A stretch of 64,000 nt of DNA from Litorilinea aerophila (GCF_006569185.2 NZ_VIGC02000025.1:37433-101432), one strand, 5' to 3'; positions 16,551-26,024 are shown, counted from the stretch's first letter. The notes: generated by a model not told the origin, from the sequence alone. Made by a program: numbers and translations.

Positions 16551-18251
16551 TTAGACTTCCATGACCAGCGGCAGGACCATGGGGCGCCGGCCCATCTCCC
16601 GGTAGGTGAAGTTGGCCAGGGCCTCTTTGATCTTCTCTTCCAAGACCTGCTGGGGCGCCCGTTTTTTGATGACCTTGAGCACCACTTCCTGGGCCCGCTT
16701 GATCAGGTCCTCGTTCTCCCGCATGTAGACGAACCCACGGCTGATAATCTCCGGGCCGTAGAGGATCTCCCCATCGTACTCATCCAACGCCAGGATGCAG
16801 ACAATGAAGCCGTTCTGGCTCAGGTGGCGCCGGTCCCGCAAGACCACGTTGCCCACGTCGCCGATCCCCAGGCCGTCCACAAAGACGTGGCCGGCGGAGA
16901 GCCGTTCACCCAGGCGTCCCTGGATCTCCTCGCTGCCGTTGAAGCGGCCGAATTCCACCACCTGCCCGTCCTCCACCACGAAGACGTTGGACTTGGGGAG
17001 GCCCACCTGCTGGGCCAGCCGGCCATGGAGGACCAGATGACGATACTCGCCGTGGACCGGGATCATGAACTTGGGCCGGGTCAGCCGCAGCATCCGCTCG
17101 TAGTCGTCCCGACCACCGTGGCCACTGACGTGGACGTTCCCCAGCTCGTGGTAGAGGACATCCACGCCCTGGCGGAAGAGGTTGTCCACCGTGCGGTTGA
17201 AGAGCTCCTCATTCCCGGGGATGGGCATGGCGCTCAGGACCACCGTATCCCCCTCCCGCAGGGTGATCTGGCGGTGATCGCCCAGGCTCATGCGCACCAT
17301 GGCGCTGGTGGGCTCGCCCTGGCTGCCGGTGGCCACGATGACCACCTCATGGGCGGGGAGGGACTCCATCTCCGCCGTGGTGAGCAGCTCCTCCTGCTTG
17401 ATGTCCAGGTAGCCCAGCTGGATGGCGATCTTGACGTTGTTGACCATGGAACGGCCCACCACGCCGACCCGCCGTCCGTGGCGTCGGGCCACGTTGATGA
17501 TCTGCTGGACCCGGCCCAGGTTGCTGGCGAAGGTGGCCAGCAGGACCCGACCCGGCGCCTGGCTCATGACCCGCTCCAGCATGGTTTCCACCGTGCGCTC
17601 GCTGGGGGTGCTCCCCTCCTTCTCCACGTTGGTGCTGTCGGCCAGGAGGAGGGCCACGCCCTCATCGCCCCAGCGCCGCAGCTTGTCTTCTTCGGTGGGC
17701 TTGTCGTCCACCGGCGTGGGATCAAAGCGGTAGTCACTGGTGTGGATCACCCGACCGATGGGCGTCTGCACGGAGATGCCCACGCTGTCGGGGAAGCTGT
17801 GGCAGACGTGGAAAAATTCCACCGTGAAGGGTCCGGCCTCCACCTTGTCGTCCTCGGTGATGGTGTGAAGCTCTGCATCGGCCAACAGCTTGTGTTCCCG
17901 CAGCTTCACCTCCAGCAGGCCCCGGGTGAGGGAGGTGGCGTAGATGGGGGCATCCAGGCCTTGCTCCATCAGGTAGGCCAGGCCACCGATGTGGTCTTCG
18001 TGGCCGTGGGTCAGGAAGATGCCCCGCACCCAGTCCAGCCGCTCGTAGACATACTGGGCATCGGGGATGACGATGTCGATACCGTGCATCTCGGTGGTGG
18101 GGAACATGAGCCCCGCGTCGATGATGATGATATTTTCGCCGGATTCCAATACCAGCATGTTCTTGCCGATCTCACCAAGGCCGCCCAGGGGGATGACCCG
18201 CAGGAGAACGTCGTCCTTGCTGCCTTGTCGAGATTTGTCTCTCTTTGCCAT
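16551..18251 (-). CDS. rnj: Ribonuclease J
   Basis: Metallo-beta-lactamase/beta-CASP ribonuclease with 5'-3' exo- and endonuclease activity in mRNA decay and rRNA maturation. 566 aa, the usual length. It has the zinc motif THGHEDHIGG (residues 81-90), the downstream His in HVCHSFPDS, Asp in HTSDYRFD, the beta-CASP motif ATGSQGEP and HVSGHGGRDDYERML near residue 370. The C-terminal domain is present. AGGAG stands 11 bases before the ATG. A terminator for the upstream gene ends 50 bases before the start, so rnj may have its own weak promoter. Confidence 0.96.
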   Translation of the reverse strand: MAKRDKSRQGSKDDVLLRVIPLGGLGEIGKNMLVLESGENIIIIDAGLMFPTTEMHGIDIVIPDAQYVYERLDWVRGIFLTHGHEDHIGGLAYLMEQGLDAPIYATSLTRGLLEVKLREHKLLADAELHTITEDDKVEAGPFTVEFFHVCHSFPDSVGISVQTPIGRVIHTSDYRFDPTPVDDKPTEEDKLRRWGDEGVALLLADSTNVEKEGSTPSERTVETMLERVMSQAPGRVLLATFASNLGRVQQIINVARRHGRRVGVVGRSMVNNVKIAIQLGYLDIKQEELLTTAEMESLPAHEVVIVATGSQGEPTSAMVRMSLGDHRQITLREGDTVVLSAMPIPGNEELFNRTVDNLFRQGVDVLYHELGNVHVSGHGGRDDYERMLRLTRPKFMIPVHGEYRHLVLHGRLAQQVGLPKSNVFVVEDGQVVEFGRFNGSEEIQGRLGERLSAGHVFVDGLGIGDVGNVVLRDRRHLSQNGFIVCILALDEYDGEILYGPEIISRGFVYMRENEDLIKRAQEVVLKVIKKRAPQQVLEEKIKEALANFTYREMGRRPMVLPLVMEV

Positions 18252-18299
18252 AAATATCTTGCTCCTGTCTATCTATCGGTTGATGGGTTCAACGTTCAC

Positions 18300-18330
18300 A
18301 AAAAACAGGGGATTGCGCTGCATCCCCTGT
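18300..18330 (-). terminator. Rho-independent terminator after the uracil-DNA glycosylase gene
   Basis: On the minus strand an 8-bp perfect stem, ACAGGGGA and TCCCCTGT, is followed directly by TTTTTTG. It lies 120 bases after the UDG stop. Confidence 0.8.
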
Positions 18331-18449
18331 CCATTCCAAAACATGTGATTGCGCCCAAACTGGTGGTTGCGGCACTGCCGGGAGTTACGGGAATTGAGGG
18401 GCAGAAGGGGCGATCGACCTGATGCACTCCGTTCAGGTAGCGGTGTGTG

Positions 18450-19256
18450 CTACTGGGCCGACGTGGCACTCGCGGACTCATCGTTCTCCGTCGGCATCTC
18501 TGCAGGATGCCCGGCCTGCCCGGCCGGTTCATAGTCCGGATCCCCCGGATGGGGCACACCGGCCGGCAGGGCTTCCCCTCGCCGGGCCGCGGCGTTGGCC
18601 TTGCGGGCCCGCTCTATCAGCGGCGGCAGCTTCTGCATGTCCTTCTCAAACGCCTCCCGCCAGCGGGGGTTGCGCAAAGCAGCCGCCGGGTGAAACATGG
18701 CCATGGCCACCCGACCCCGGCCAATGTTGCGCACCTGGCCGTGGATCTTGGTGATGGTGCCATTGGGAAACCAGCGCCGCATGCTGAAACGCCCCAGGGT
18801 GACGATGATGCGAGGGTTGATCAGCGCCACCTGTCGTTCCAGGTAATCGGCACACGCCTCCAGCTCATCCGGCTGGGGATCCCGGTTCTCCGGTGGGCGG
18901 CACTTCACCACGTTGGTGATGTAGACTTCCTCCCGTCGGATGCCCAAACGGGCCAGAGTTTCGGTCAAAAACTGACCGCTGCGCCCCACGAACGGGCGCC
19001 CCTGCCGGTCCTCCTCGTAGCCAGGTCCTTCGCCCACAAACATGACCACAGCACGGTAGTCGCCTTCCCCCGGGACGGCGTGGGTTCGTGTTCTGGCCAG
19101 GCGGCAGCGCTGGCAACGCCGCACTTCCGCCTCCAGCGCGTGCATCTGCTCTATCACGTCCTGCTCATCGTCTCGACCGTCTCTCTCGCGGTCGTCTGTA
19201 TCCCGGCCGTCTGCCGGGGTGTCCAGGGGCTCCTCCTGGCTCGCGCTTTCATCCAT
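18450..19256 (-). CDS. Uracil-DNA glycosylase, family 4 (Fe-S)
   Basis: Removes uracil from DNA in base excision repair; family 4 enzymes carry a [4Fe-4S] cluster and are common in thermophiles. About 268 aa. Motifs are GEGPGYEEDRQGRPFVGRSG (catalytic site) and FHPAAAL. The four cluster cysteines are visible as CQRC and as KCRPP...EAC. Both ends carry low-complexity acidic or Pro/Ala-rich tails outside the core, making it longer than typical (about 200 aa). The ATG at 19256 (MDESASQEE) is preferred over a TTG at 19316. Confidence 0.93.
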   Translation of the reverse strand: MDESASQEEPLDTPADGRDTDDRERDGRDDEQDVIEQMHALEAEVRRCQRCRLARTRTHAVPGEGDYRAVVMFVGEGPGYEEDRQGRPFVGRSGQFLTETLARLGIRREEVYITNVVKCRPPENRDPQPDELEACADYLERQVALINPRIIVTLGRFSMRRWFPNGTITKIHGQVRNIGRGRVAMAMFHPAAALRNPRWREAFEKDMQKLPPLIERARKANAAARRGEALPAGVPHPGDPDYEPAGQAGHPAEMPTENDESASATSAQ

Positions 19257-19433
19257 GGCGACCGTGTATGGTGCTTTCTGTCTTTCCGCAACTCGCCTGG
19301 CAGCTAGTGCCGGCAAAATATATCCATAAGCCGGGCCCCGTCGGCCCAGGTTCGCTTACGCTTTTTTACGCAATCCTGTGCATTATATCACTAAATTTTA
19401 GGCCGGTCGAAATTTTTCCACTATCCACGGCCT

Positions 19434-19751
19434 TTACAGCCGCCACAGCCACAGGAACGCCATGCCCACCACCAGGGTCAGGAGCAGGTTACGGGTGCGC
19501 CAGGCGACCACCGCCGCGGCCAGGCCGGCCACCAGCCGGCTGTTGTGCAGGCTCCAGTCCGGCCCGCCGTCCTCCTGGAGAACCAGCCCCGGCGCGATGA
19601 TGGCCGCCAGCACGGCCGGCGGAATGTAGCGCAACAGGCGCAGCCCGACCGCCGGCAGCGTCACCCTGCCCGCCAGCGCCAGAGGCACGTAGCGGGCGCT
19701 GAAGGTCACCAGGGCCATCCCGCCGATCAGCCACCACTCACGACTGCCCAT
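19434..19751 (-). CDS. azlD: AzlD family branched-chain amino acid export subunit
   Basis: Small membrane partner of AzlC, 105 aa with about three or four hydrophobic helices ([44 protein letters not shown]). The family forms the AzlCD/BrnFE exporter for branched-chain amino acids and some analogues. Its start overlaps the azlC stop by 14 bases. It is the last gene of the five-gene operon that starts with the MocR regulator. Confidence 0.88.
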   Translation of the reverse strand: MGSREWWLIGGMALVTFSARYVPLALAGRVTLPAVGLRLLRYIPPAVLAAIIAPGLVLQEDGGPDWSLHNSRLVAGLAAAVVAWRTRNLLLTLVVGMAFLWLWRL

Positions 19752-20556
19752 GCCCTACCTCGCTGTCACTGGGTTGTCTATCGGTTGGCTCCGCGCCACC
19801 CTCGTCGATGGGCCAGCGGAGTTCCGCCCCGAAGCCCACGACCACGCCGACCAGGGCGGCGGCCATCAGGCCTAGCTGATGGGGGAGCTCCGCCCCCAGG
19901 AGGGCCGTGAGCCCGGCTGCTGCCACACAGGCGACCATGGGCCGGTTCCCCAGGGCGGGCACCAGCATGCCGATGAAGGTCAGGGGGAGGGCAAATTCCA
20001 ACCCCCAGGCTCGGGGATCCAGCCCCAGGGCCGTCCCCGCCTGGCCGGCCCGCATCCCCACGTAGGTCCAGATCTGCCAGTTGACGTACATGGCCAGGGC
20101 CGAGCCCAGGAAATACCACTGCTTGTGGGCCCCATTTTGCCGCTGGCGGTAGTGTTCGATGACCACCAGGAAGGTTTCGTCCGTCAGCCAGAAGGCCAGG
20201 GGCGCCAGCCAGCGCTGGGGCAGGTGGCGCAGATGCGGTGCCAGGGGCAGGCCATAGAGGGCGTGGCGCAGGTTGACGATCAGGGTGGTCAACACGATGA
20301 GGGCCGTGCCCGCGCCCGTGGCCACCAGCCCGGCGGCAATGAACTGGGCCGAGCCAGCGAAGACCAGGGCCGACATGGCCTGGGTGGCCGCCGGCGACAG
20401 ACCGCTTTGCACCGCCACCGCGCCAAAAACCATGCCAAAGGGCGAGGTCCCCACCAGCAGGGGAAGGGTAGCCCGCACCCCGGCCCCAAAGGCCCTGCCC
20501 CGGCTGTCAGCCAGGGCAGAGTCATCGGGATGGGCCAGCTCGGTGGAGGCGGACAT
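19738..20556 (-). CDS. azlC: AzlC family branched-chain amino acid exporter
   Basis: Large subunit of an AzlCD/BrnFE-type exporter, about 272 aa. Family features are [44 protein letters not shown] and WLTDETFLV, with six to eight transmembrane spans. The ATG at 20556 has GGGAGGG at 9-base spacing and stands 4 bases beyond the methyltransferase stop, so co-translation is likely. The frame is open further upstream only as a shadow of the methyltransferase. Confidence 0.92.
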   Translation of the reverse strand: MSASTELAHPDDSALADSRGRAFGAGVRATLPLLVGTSPFGMVFGAVAVQSGLSPAATQAMSALVFAGSAQFIAAGLVATGAGTALIVLTTLIVNLRHALYGLPLAPHLRHLPQRWLAPLAFWLTDETFLVVIEHYRQRQNGAHKQWYFLGSALAMYVNWQIWTYVGMRAGQAGTALGLDPRAWGLEFALPLTFIGMLVPALGNRPMVACVAAAGLTALLGAELPHQLGLMAAALVGVVVGFGAELRWPIDEGGAEPTDRQPSDSEVGHGQS

Positions 20557-20560
20557 GGCT

Positions 20561-21445
20561 TCAACCCTCCCCGGTTGGGGCTGTGCCATCTGCCAGCACA
20601 CCTTGAAACACGGCGCACGGGAAGGTAAAGGAGCAGTCCGCCTCCACCCGCAGGGCCTGGCGCACCTCCTCGGGCGCCTGCTGGAGCAGCGCTCGGATGG
20701 CTGCCACCTGCAGGGCCGGCGTTTCCATGCGCGCCACCCAAGAGGCAAAGTCCAGTCGCAGCGCCCACGTGAAGGCCGCTTCCCCCTGGAAGCCGGCCCG
20801 ATCCAGCATCGCCAGCCACTGGCCGACGGTATGATCCCGGACGTGGGAGGGATCCCGCAGCAGCTCCATGGCCTGGACGTGGGTGTCCACGGTGAAATCG
20901 TCGAAGGAGACCACATCCGCCAGCAGCAGCCGGCCCGGCCTGGGGCCGGCGCGCAGCACCCGGCGGAATTCCCGCAGGGCCTGCAAGGGATGGGGCCAGT
21001 GGTGGGCGCTGTAGCGGGAGGTGACCAGGTCGAAGCTGCCCTCTGGAAAGGGCAGGGCCTCCACATCGCCCAGGCGGAACTCCACGTTGTCAATGCCCCG
21101 CTCCCGGGCCAGCCGGCGGCCTTCCGCCAACATCTCCTGGGAGAGATCCACCGCGATGACCTGCCCCACGTGGGGGGCAAAGGCCAGCGCGGTGTGGCCA
21201 GGGCCACAGCCGGCATCCAGCACGGTCTCGTCGCCCCGCAGACGGGCCAGCGCCAGCATCTGCTCCAGCTCCACGCCCCCGGCGTGCACCTGGCTGGCCC
21301 GATAGTGGGCTGCGGTCTGGCTAAACTGGCGGCGGACCGCCCCCTTGACGTCGGCAGCCTCTTCCTGGCCCGCCGGTTTTTCTGGCATGGTCGTCCCTTT
21401 GCCCTCGGTTTCCGTGTCCATGTTGGCACTCCCTTTGGACTTCAT
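20561..21445 (-). CDS. Class I SAM-dependent methyltransferase
   Basis: About 294 aa. The SAM-binding motif I is [15 protein letters not shown], preceded by about 75 residues including an acidic/Gly-rich lead. Motif II is [11 protein letters not shown], and the post-I acidic loop is [17 protein letters not shown]. It resembles UbiE/Methyltransf_11 enzymes. Substrate unknown. GAGGA precedes the ATG at 21445, which is 17 bases after the ilvE stop and 4 bases before azlC. The position between a branched-chain aminotransferase and an amino acid exporter suggests a keto acid or amino acid substrate, which is inference. Confidence 0.85.
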   Translation of the reverse strand: MKSKGSANMDTETEGKGTTMPEKPAGQEEAADVKGAVRRQFSQTAAHYRASQVHAGGVELEQMLALARLRGDETVLDAGCGPGHTALAFAPHVGQVIAVDLSQEMLAEGRRLARERGIDNVEFRLGDVEALPFPEGSFDLVTSRYSAHHWPHPLQALREFRRVLRAGPRPGRLLLADVVSFDDFTVDTHVQAMELLRDPSHVRDHTVGQWLAMLDRAGFQGEAAFTWALRLDFASWVARMETPALQVAAIRALLQQAPEEVRQALRVEADCSFTFPCAVFQGVLADGTAPTGEG

Positions 21446-21462
21446 CCCGTCCTCTTTATCCT

Positions 21463-22416
21463 TTATCCCTTCCCAATGCTTTCCGCGGCCGTCCGTTCCG
21501 TCTCGAAGACTGGCGTCAGCCAGTGGCGGTAGCGGGGTTCCCGGCCCCGCACGACCCGAAAGTAGAGATCCCGCAGGGCCTTGGTCACCGGCCCCAGCTT
21601 TCCGTTGCCCACGGGCCGGTGATCCACGCTGGCGAGGGCGGTGATCTGGGCGCCGGTGCCACACAGGAAAGCCTCATCCGCCACGTAGAGCTCCGTGCGG
21701 TCGATCTCCCGCTCTATCACGTCCAGCCCCAGCACTTCCCGGGCCATCTGGATGATGGAGCGGCGGGTGATGCCCTCCAGCACGTTGCTGGAGATGGGCG
21801 GGGTGTAGAGCACGCCGTTCCGCACCACGAAGAGGTTGGACGCGCTGCCTTCGGCAAGGTGGCCATCCTGGTTGAGGACCAGGGCTTCGTCGAAGCCGTT
21901 GAGCACGGCCTCGCTCTTGGCCAACGCGCTGTTGACATAGCTGCCGATGAGTTTGCCCCGGGCCGGGATGGCCGTGTCGTCCACCCGTCGCCAACTGCTG
22001 ACGCAGGCCCGGGCCCCTTCTTCTGCCGGGATGTAGCGCCCCATGGGAATGCTGAAGATGGTGACGGCGTCCCGGAGGTCGTGGAGGCGGACGCCGATGG
22101 TTTCGTCGGCTTTGTACAGGATGGGGCGGATGTAACAATCCTCCTGCCAGCCCTCCGCCCGTAGCAGCTCCAGGGTAAACGCGGCCAGATCTTCCGGGCT
22201 GTAGTCCAGTTGGGCCAGGAGCAGCTTGCCACTCTCCAGGAAGCGGCGATAGTGGTCCAGGATGCGGAAGACGTAGAGCTGCCGTTCGTCGGCATTCCAG
22301 TAGCCGCGCAGGCCACCGAAGCAGCCCGTGCCGTAGTTGAAGGTGTGGGTCATTACGCTGATCCGGGCCTCCTCGATGGGTCGGATCGCACCGTTAAAGA
22401 AGGCGAAGCGGGTCAT
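21463..22416 (-). CDS. ilvE: Branched-chain amino acid aminotransferase
   Basis: PLP fold type IV transaminase for leucine, isoleucine and valine, 317 aa. Visible features are [16 protein letters not shown] and [18 protein letters not shown] at the N-terminus, the conserved Lys region [29 protein letters not shown] and [10 protein letters not shown]. The ATG at 22416 has AAGGA upstream. It is followed by the methyltransferase after 17 bases and preceded by the MocR gene after 39 bases. A D-amino acid transaminase-like specificity is possible but less likely. Confidence 0.93.
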   Translation of the reverse strand: MTRFAFFNGAIRPIEEARISVMTHTFNYGTGCFGGLRGYWNADERQLYVFRILDHYRRFLESGKLLLAQLDYSPEDLAAFTLELLRAEGWQEDCYIRPILYKADETIGVRLHDLRDAVTIFSIPMGRYIPAEEGARACVSSWRRVDDTAIPARGKLIGSYVNSALAKSEAVLNGFDEALVLNQDGHLAEGSASNLFVVRNGVLYTPPISSNVLEGITRRSIIQMAREVLGLDVIEREIDRTELYVADEAFLCGTGAQITALASVDHRPVGNGKLGPVTKALRDLYFRVVRGREPRYRHWLTPVFETERTAAESIGKG

Positions 22417-22455
22417 GAATGCAGATTCCTTTCCAGTTGGGCCCATAGGGCGGGT

Positions 22456-23934
22456 TTAGACCAGGGGCAGCCAATCCGACGGGGGCTCGATCACCGACTC
22501 CTGGCGGTCCAGCCGCTCCCGGATCAGGTTGGCCAACACTTCCACCCCCTGGGCAATCCATTCAGGGGGCTGAGCGCCAAAGCAGAGACGCAGATGGTAG
22601 TCGGGGCTGGGCCTGGTGAGGAAGACCTCGCCTGGGGCAAAGGCCCAGCCCTGCTGCAGGGCGGCCTGTTGGAGATCCGCCAGGGTACTCCGACGGGGTA
22701 GGGTCAGCCAGACACAGAAGCCCCCTTGGGGGCGGGTCCACTGGACCGCGGGGGGCATGTGATGCCTCAGGGCCGCCAGCAAGGCATCCCGGCGCTGGCG
22801 ATACAGGGGCAACACCCGCCGCAGGTGACGTTTCAGCCCGTCCTCGTGGAGAAAACGCGCCAGGGCCCGCTGGAGCAACGGCGGACTGCAGAGATCCATC
22901 GCCCGGCGCAGGGAGAGCAGGCGCTCGTGGATCGGCGGCGGCGCCACCACGTAACCCAGGCGCAGGCCCGGCATGAGCAACTTGGAGAAGCCCCCCACGT
23001 GGATCACGCTTTCGCTCCGATCCAGGCTCTTCACCGCGGGCGGCGGCGGCCCCTCATAGCTGAGCCGCGCGTAGAGGTCGTCCTCCACCAGCAGGAAGCC
23101 GTACTGCTCGGCTAGGGCCAGCAGTTGCGCCCGACGGGCGGGTGTCGCACAGACGCCCGTCGGGTTCTGAAAGGTGGGCACGGTGTAGAAGAAACGGGGG
23201 CGCTGCTGGATGGCCAGACGCTCCACGGCCTCTGGGATGGGTCCCTCCTCGTCCAGAGGAACAGCCAGAGGCTGCACGCCGTGGGCCTTCAGGGTGTGCA
23301 GGAAGCCCAGATAGGTGGGCTGCTCCACCAGCACCGGCTCGCCGGGCCGGGCCAACGCCTGGGCCACCAGGGCCAGCCCCTGGGTCACGCCGGCCACGAT
23401 CAACACTTCGTCTGGAGTGACCGCCATCCCCCGGTCCTGTAGAAGACGGGCTACTTCCACCCGGAGCAGGGGATCCCCCTGGGAGGCGCCATAGCGCACC
23501 ATCTCGAGGGCCTCGCCGCGGCATTCATCCAGGGCCTGCCAGAATTCTTGGGCGGGAAAGAGGCTGGCATCGGGCGCGGCGTCGGCCAGAGAGCGCAACC
23601 CGGCAATCTGCCCCAACTGCAGGATGTCGTTGACCACCGCATCCGGCGTCAACTGGCGTCCCAGGCTCTGGGCCGGAGGGCGGGCCTCCACATGCCGGCT
23701 GACGAAGGTCCCCCGGCCCACGGTGGCTTCCACCAGACCCGCATTTTGGAGCTCATGGTAGGCCATTTGCACTGTGACCCGGGTGACCCCCAGGGTGCGG
23801 GCCAGCTCGCGGACGGTGGGCAGCTGGGTGCCGGCAGGCAATCGCCCCTGGACAATCTGGAGCTTGATCTGTTCTGCCAATTGTTGATAGAGCGCCGGTC
23901 CGGCCTGCCGGTCCAGCTTTAGGGAAAGGCCCAG
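22456..23934 (-). CDS. MocR/PdxR-family regulator with aminotransferase domain
   Basis: GntR-type winged helix (PALYQQLAEQIKLQIVQGRL, then LARTLGVTRVTVQMAYHEL) fused to a fold type I PLP aminotransferase. The PLP lysine lies in GGFSKLLMPGLRLGY, with the upstream YTVPTFQNPTG motif. About 492 aa. The start is odd: no ATG, GTG or TTG is available between the promoter and the DNA-binding domain. GGAGG is followed after 7 bases by CTG (23934), with ATT at 23940 the alternative. It may act as a regulator of the ilvE-azlCD operon or as a 2-aminoadipate-type transaminase. Confidence 0.85.
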   Translation of the reverse strand: MGLSLKLDRQAGPALYQQLAEQIKLQIVQGRLPAGTQLPTVRELARTLGVTRVTVQMAYHELQNAGLVEATVGRGTFVSRHVEARPPAQSLGRQLTPDAVVNDILQLGQIAGLRSLADAAPDASLFPAQEFWQALDECRGEALEMVRYGASQGDPLLRVEVARLLQDRGMAVTPDEVLIVAGVTQGLALVAQALARPGEPVLVEQPTYLGFLHTLKAHGVQPLAVPLDEEGPIPEAVERLAIQQRPRFFYTVPTFQNPTGVCATPARRAQLLALAEQYGFLLVEDDLYARLSYEGPPPPAVKSLDRSESVIHVGGFSKLLMPGLRLGYVVAPPPIHERLLSLRRAMDLCSPPLLQRALARFLHEDGLKRHLRRVLPLYRQRRDALLAALRHHMPPAVQWTRPQGGFCVWLTLPRRSTLADLQQAALQQGWAFAPGEVFLTRPSPDYHLRLCFGAQPPEWIAQGVEVLANLIRERLDRQESVIEPPSDWLPLV

Positions 23935-23992
23935 GGCAATCCCTCCTTCCTGCAGATGGGTCTCTTGGGCAGATGGGCTGAAACAATTTGCA

Positions 23993-24021
23993 ATTGTACT
24001 GGGACAATGGGGCCTGATCAA
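23993..24021 (-). promoter_or_regulatory. Promoter of the mocR-ilvE-azlCD operon
   Basis: On the minus strand: TTGATC (24021-24016), a 17-base spacer, TACAAT (23998-23993). The predicted transcript starts near 23986, which rules out the upstream TTG (24051) as start codon. Confidence 0.65.
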
Positions 24022-24035
24022 GGGACAATGTGTCC
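24001..24035. promoter_or_regulatory. Predicted MocR operator
   Basis: GGGACAATG is repeated directly at 24001-24009 and 24022-24030, 21 bases (two helical turns) apart, overlapping the promoter spacer and -35. The second copy extends into a perfect inverted repeat GGACA-ATG-TGTCC (24023-24035). Paired direct repeats are typical of MocR operators. Confidence 0.5.
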
Positions 24036-24116
24036 AGGGAGAGGAGTCCAATGTTTAGGGGCGAAGCGCGCGGTGTGGCCAGGGGGACGCGGACGCGTCC
24101 CCCTGACCCTGCCCCA

Positions 24117-24932
24117 TCACAGGGGGCGTCGGGCCGTGATGGCGCTGCTGGTGAAGCGGCCCACCAGGGCCTCCAACACCGGCCGGGGCAATGGGTGGGT
24201 GGCCAGCTCTTCCTGGGGAGCCAGGTCGGCCAGGGTGTAACGATGTTGGACCTGAATCTCGATCTCCTGGAAGCCGGCTGCGTCCAGGAGCTGCCGGTAC
24301 TGGTCCATGGTCAGCGCGCCGGCGATACAGCCCGCCCAGCTCAGGGCCTGGCGAATCTCCGCCTCGCTGACGGGCAGGTCCGCCAGGTCGCCGTCGATAA
24401 CGATGTCCGAGATGGCCAGCCGGCCGCCGGGCCGGAGCACCCGAAAGGCCTCGTTCAAGGTCTGGTCCTTGTGGGGCGAGAGGTTGATGACGCAGTTGGA
24501 GAGGATCACATCCACGCTGGCGTCCGGCAAGGGGAGATCCTCAATGTCGCCCTTGCGGAATTCCACGTTCTGGATGCCCAGTCTGGCGGCGTTGCGGCGG
24601 GCCAGGGCCAGCATCTCGTCGGTCATGTCCACGCCATAGACGAACCCCTGGGGACCTACCCGCTGCGCGGCCAGGAAGACATCCAGGCCTCCGCCCGAGC
24701 CCAGGTCTAGGACCACTTCACCGGGCTGCAGGCCGGCCAGCGCGGTGGGATTGCCGCAGCCCAGGGAACTGCTGGCTGCCTCGGGGGGAACCAGGGCCAG
24801 CTCTTCCGGCGAGTAGAGGCTGCCGCAGCACTCATCTCCGCAACAGCTCTGTTCGGCCTGCTGGGCCCGGGCGCCGTAGTAGGCTCGGACGTTCTCTTTG
24901 ATCGATTCGGGCGTGTTGGGCAGGTGATTCAT
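24117..24932 (-). CDS. arsM: Arsenite S-adenosylmethionine methyltransferase
   Basis: Methylates trivalent arsenic using SAM, giving volatile or exported methylarsenicals. 271 aa. The SAM site is [16 protein letters not shown]. The three cysteines that correspond to the As(III) ligands of known ArsM are present: C59 (SLGCGNP), C147 (SNCVINLSP) and C202 (WAGCIAGAL). An extra Cys-rich N-terminal patch (SCCGDECC, residues 29-36) is also typical. AAGGA stands 6 bases before the ATG at 24932. It lies 37 bases after arsN. Confidence 0.95.
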   Translation of the reverse strand: MNHLPNTPESIKENVRAYYGARAQQAEQSCCGDECCGSLYSPEELALVPPEAASSSLGCGNPTALAGLQPGEVVLDLGSGGGLDVFLAAQRVGPQGFVYGVDMTDEMLALARRNAARLGIQNVEFRKGDIEDLPLPDASVDVILSNCVINLSPHKDQTLNEAFRVLRPGGRLAISDIVIDGDLADLPVSEAEIRQALSWAGCIAGALTMDQYRQLLDAAGFQEIEIQVQHRYTLADLAPQEELATHPLPRPVLEALVGRFTSSAITARRPL

Positions 24933-24969
24933 GGTCATTCCTTTCTGTGATAGGTGGTAGACGACAGCG

Positions 24970-25497
24970 TTATGCTTCATCGGGCAGCAGGGAACCGAGC
25001 TGGCAGACCATGGCCTGGGCTGTCTGGGGGCAGGCGCTGACAAACTCCAGGGATGCCTGCACCGCCGGTTCCACCGCGTCCCGAGGGATGGGGGCAAAGC
25101 CATGTCGGACGAAATAGTCGACCGCGGTTTCGGTGAGAAGGTAGAGTTGTTGCAAGCCGCGCTGCCGGGCCAGCTCCAGGGTGGCCGCGGTCAGCCGGGC
25201 GCCAATCCCCTGATGGCGCCAGGGTGCAGCCACGGCCACCGAGCGCAGCAGGCCGCTCTGCCCGTAGATTTCCAGGGCGGCGCTGCCGACCAGTTCATCT
25301 CCGGCCCACGCCGTCAGCCCGGCTGCCACCGCTTCCGGGAAGCCCTCTTGGGGCAGCCCGCTGGCCTGCAACAGCGCCAGCACCGCCGGGACGTGCTCAG
25401 GCGTCAGGGGCTGCAGGGCCACCGGTGGCCCGGACGGTTGCCGGTGGTGGGGTGGGGGATGGGCGGGCACGGGGCGTTCAGGCGCTTCTCGCTCCAT
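24970..25497 (-). CDS. arsN: ArsN2-like GNAT N-acetyltransferase
   Basis: GCN5-related acetyltransferase of about 175 aa. The acetyl-CoA loop is VAAPWRHQGIGARLTAATL, and the ending EFVSACPQTAQAM is the ArsN2-type C-terminus. Known ArsN enzymes acetylate organoarsenical antibiotics such as arsinothricin; this specificity is inferred from family resemblance and from linkage to arsM and arsR. A Pro/His-rich N-terminal extension (~30 residues) is unusual. The ATG at 25497 follows AAGGA. Confidence 0.8.
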   Translation of the reverse strand: MEREAPERPVPAHPPPHHRQPSGPPVALQPLTPEHVPAVLALLQASGLPQEGFPEAVAAGLTAWAGDELVGSAALEIYGQSGLLRSVAVAAPWRHQGIGARLTAATLELARQRGLQQLYLLTETAVDYFVRHGFAPIPRDAVEPAVQASLEFVSACPQTAQAMVCQLGSLLPDEA

Positions 25498-25513
25498 AGA
25501 TGGCGTTCCTTTC

Positions 25514-25537
25514 ATTGATAGATAGAAATATATCAAT
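25514..25537. promoter_or_regulatory. Predicted ArsR operator upstream of arsN-arsM
   Basis: Perfect 7-bp inverted repeat ATTGATA (25514-25520), 10 bases, TATCAAT (25531-25537), in an AT-rich patch between the arsR terminator and the arsN start. Similar ATTGA/TCAAT half-sites occur at the arsR promoter. Confidence 0.5.
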
Positions 25538-25549
25538 ATATTCGACCTC

Positions 25550-25573
25550 AAAAAACCCGGCCTAGGGCCGGGC
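25550..25573 (-). terminator. Rho-independent terminator after arsR
   Basis: On the minus strand CCCGGCC-CTA-GGCCGGG is followed directly by TTTTTTG, 18 bases after the arsR stop. It separates arsR from arsN-arsM. Confidence 0.85.
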
Positions 25574-25591
25574 TGGTTGGGGCTTCCCAGC

Positions 25592-26017
25592 TCAGGCGGA
25601 CACTTCCTCCGGCCGTTGAGCCGGTCCAGCCGCCAAATCGGCCATGAGCCGGTGCAGCTCCGCCAGGATCTCCGGGCGTGTGTGGTAGTAGACCCACACC
25701 CCCCGTTGCTCCGCTTCCAGCAGCCCTGCCTGGCGCAGGATCTTCAGGTGGTGGGAGATGGTGGGCTGGGACAGGGAAAAGTGCTGTTCGATGTCGCAGA
25801 CGCAGACCTGTCCGCCGTAACGGCTGAGCAGATCCACGATCTGCAGCCGCACCGGATGGCTGAGGGCCTTGAAGAGGTTGGCCAGCCGGGTCGCCTCGCC
25901 CTCCTCCAGCCGCAACCCCGGCAGCAGATTGCAGCAGGCATCCGGCTGTCGGGTGGTCGGGCTGCTGGCGCTGGGTTTATCCGTGATATGTGTGCTTTCT
26001 GCGGTCATCTCGTTCAT
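25592..26017 (-). CDS. arsR: ArsR/SmtB-family transcriptional repressor
   Basis: Metal(loid)-responsive winged-helix repressor, about 141 aa. The DNA-recognition helix is SLSQPTISHHLKILRQAGLL, preceded by VCVCDIEQHF, whose C72 and C74 match the classic CVC arsenite site. An extra CC pair (residues 28-29) lies in the N-terminal arm. The ATG at 26017 is favoured, with ATG 26008 possible. The promoter -10 ends 8 bases before the ATG, so the mRNA is probably leaderless. The frame upstream to 26287 overlaps xseA and is a shadow. Confidence 0.93.
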   Translation of the reverse strand: MNEMTAESTHITDKPSASSPTTRQPDACCNLLPGLRLEEGEATRLANLFKALSHPVRLQIVDLLSRYGGQVCVCDIEQHFSLSQPTISHHLKILRQAGLLEAEQRGVWVYYHTRPEILAELHRLMADLAAGPAQRPEEVSA

Positions 26018-26024
26018 GGGTCCC

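Noticed and set aside
16824..18422. 532-codon open frame antisense to rnj
   Set aside because: A GC-rich shadow: His/Asp/Gly/Val-rich translation with no domain, lying exactly over the well-supported RNase J gene.
20561..21664. Methyltransferase start at 21664
   Set aside because: The first 73 residues overlap ilvE and are not protein-like; ATG 21445 has its own GAGGA site.
22456..24051. TTG at 24051 as start of the MocR gene
   Set aside because: It lies upstream of the predicted promoter (24021-23993), and the extra residues look like translated promoter DNA.
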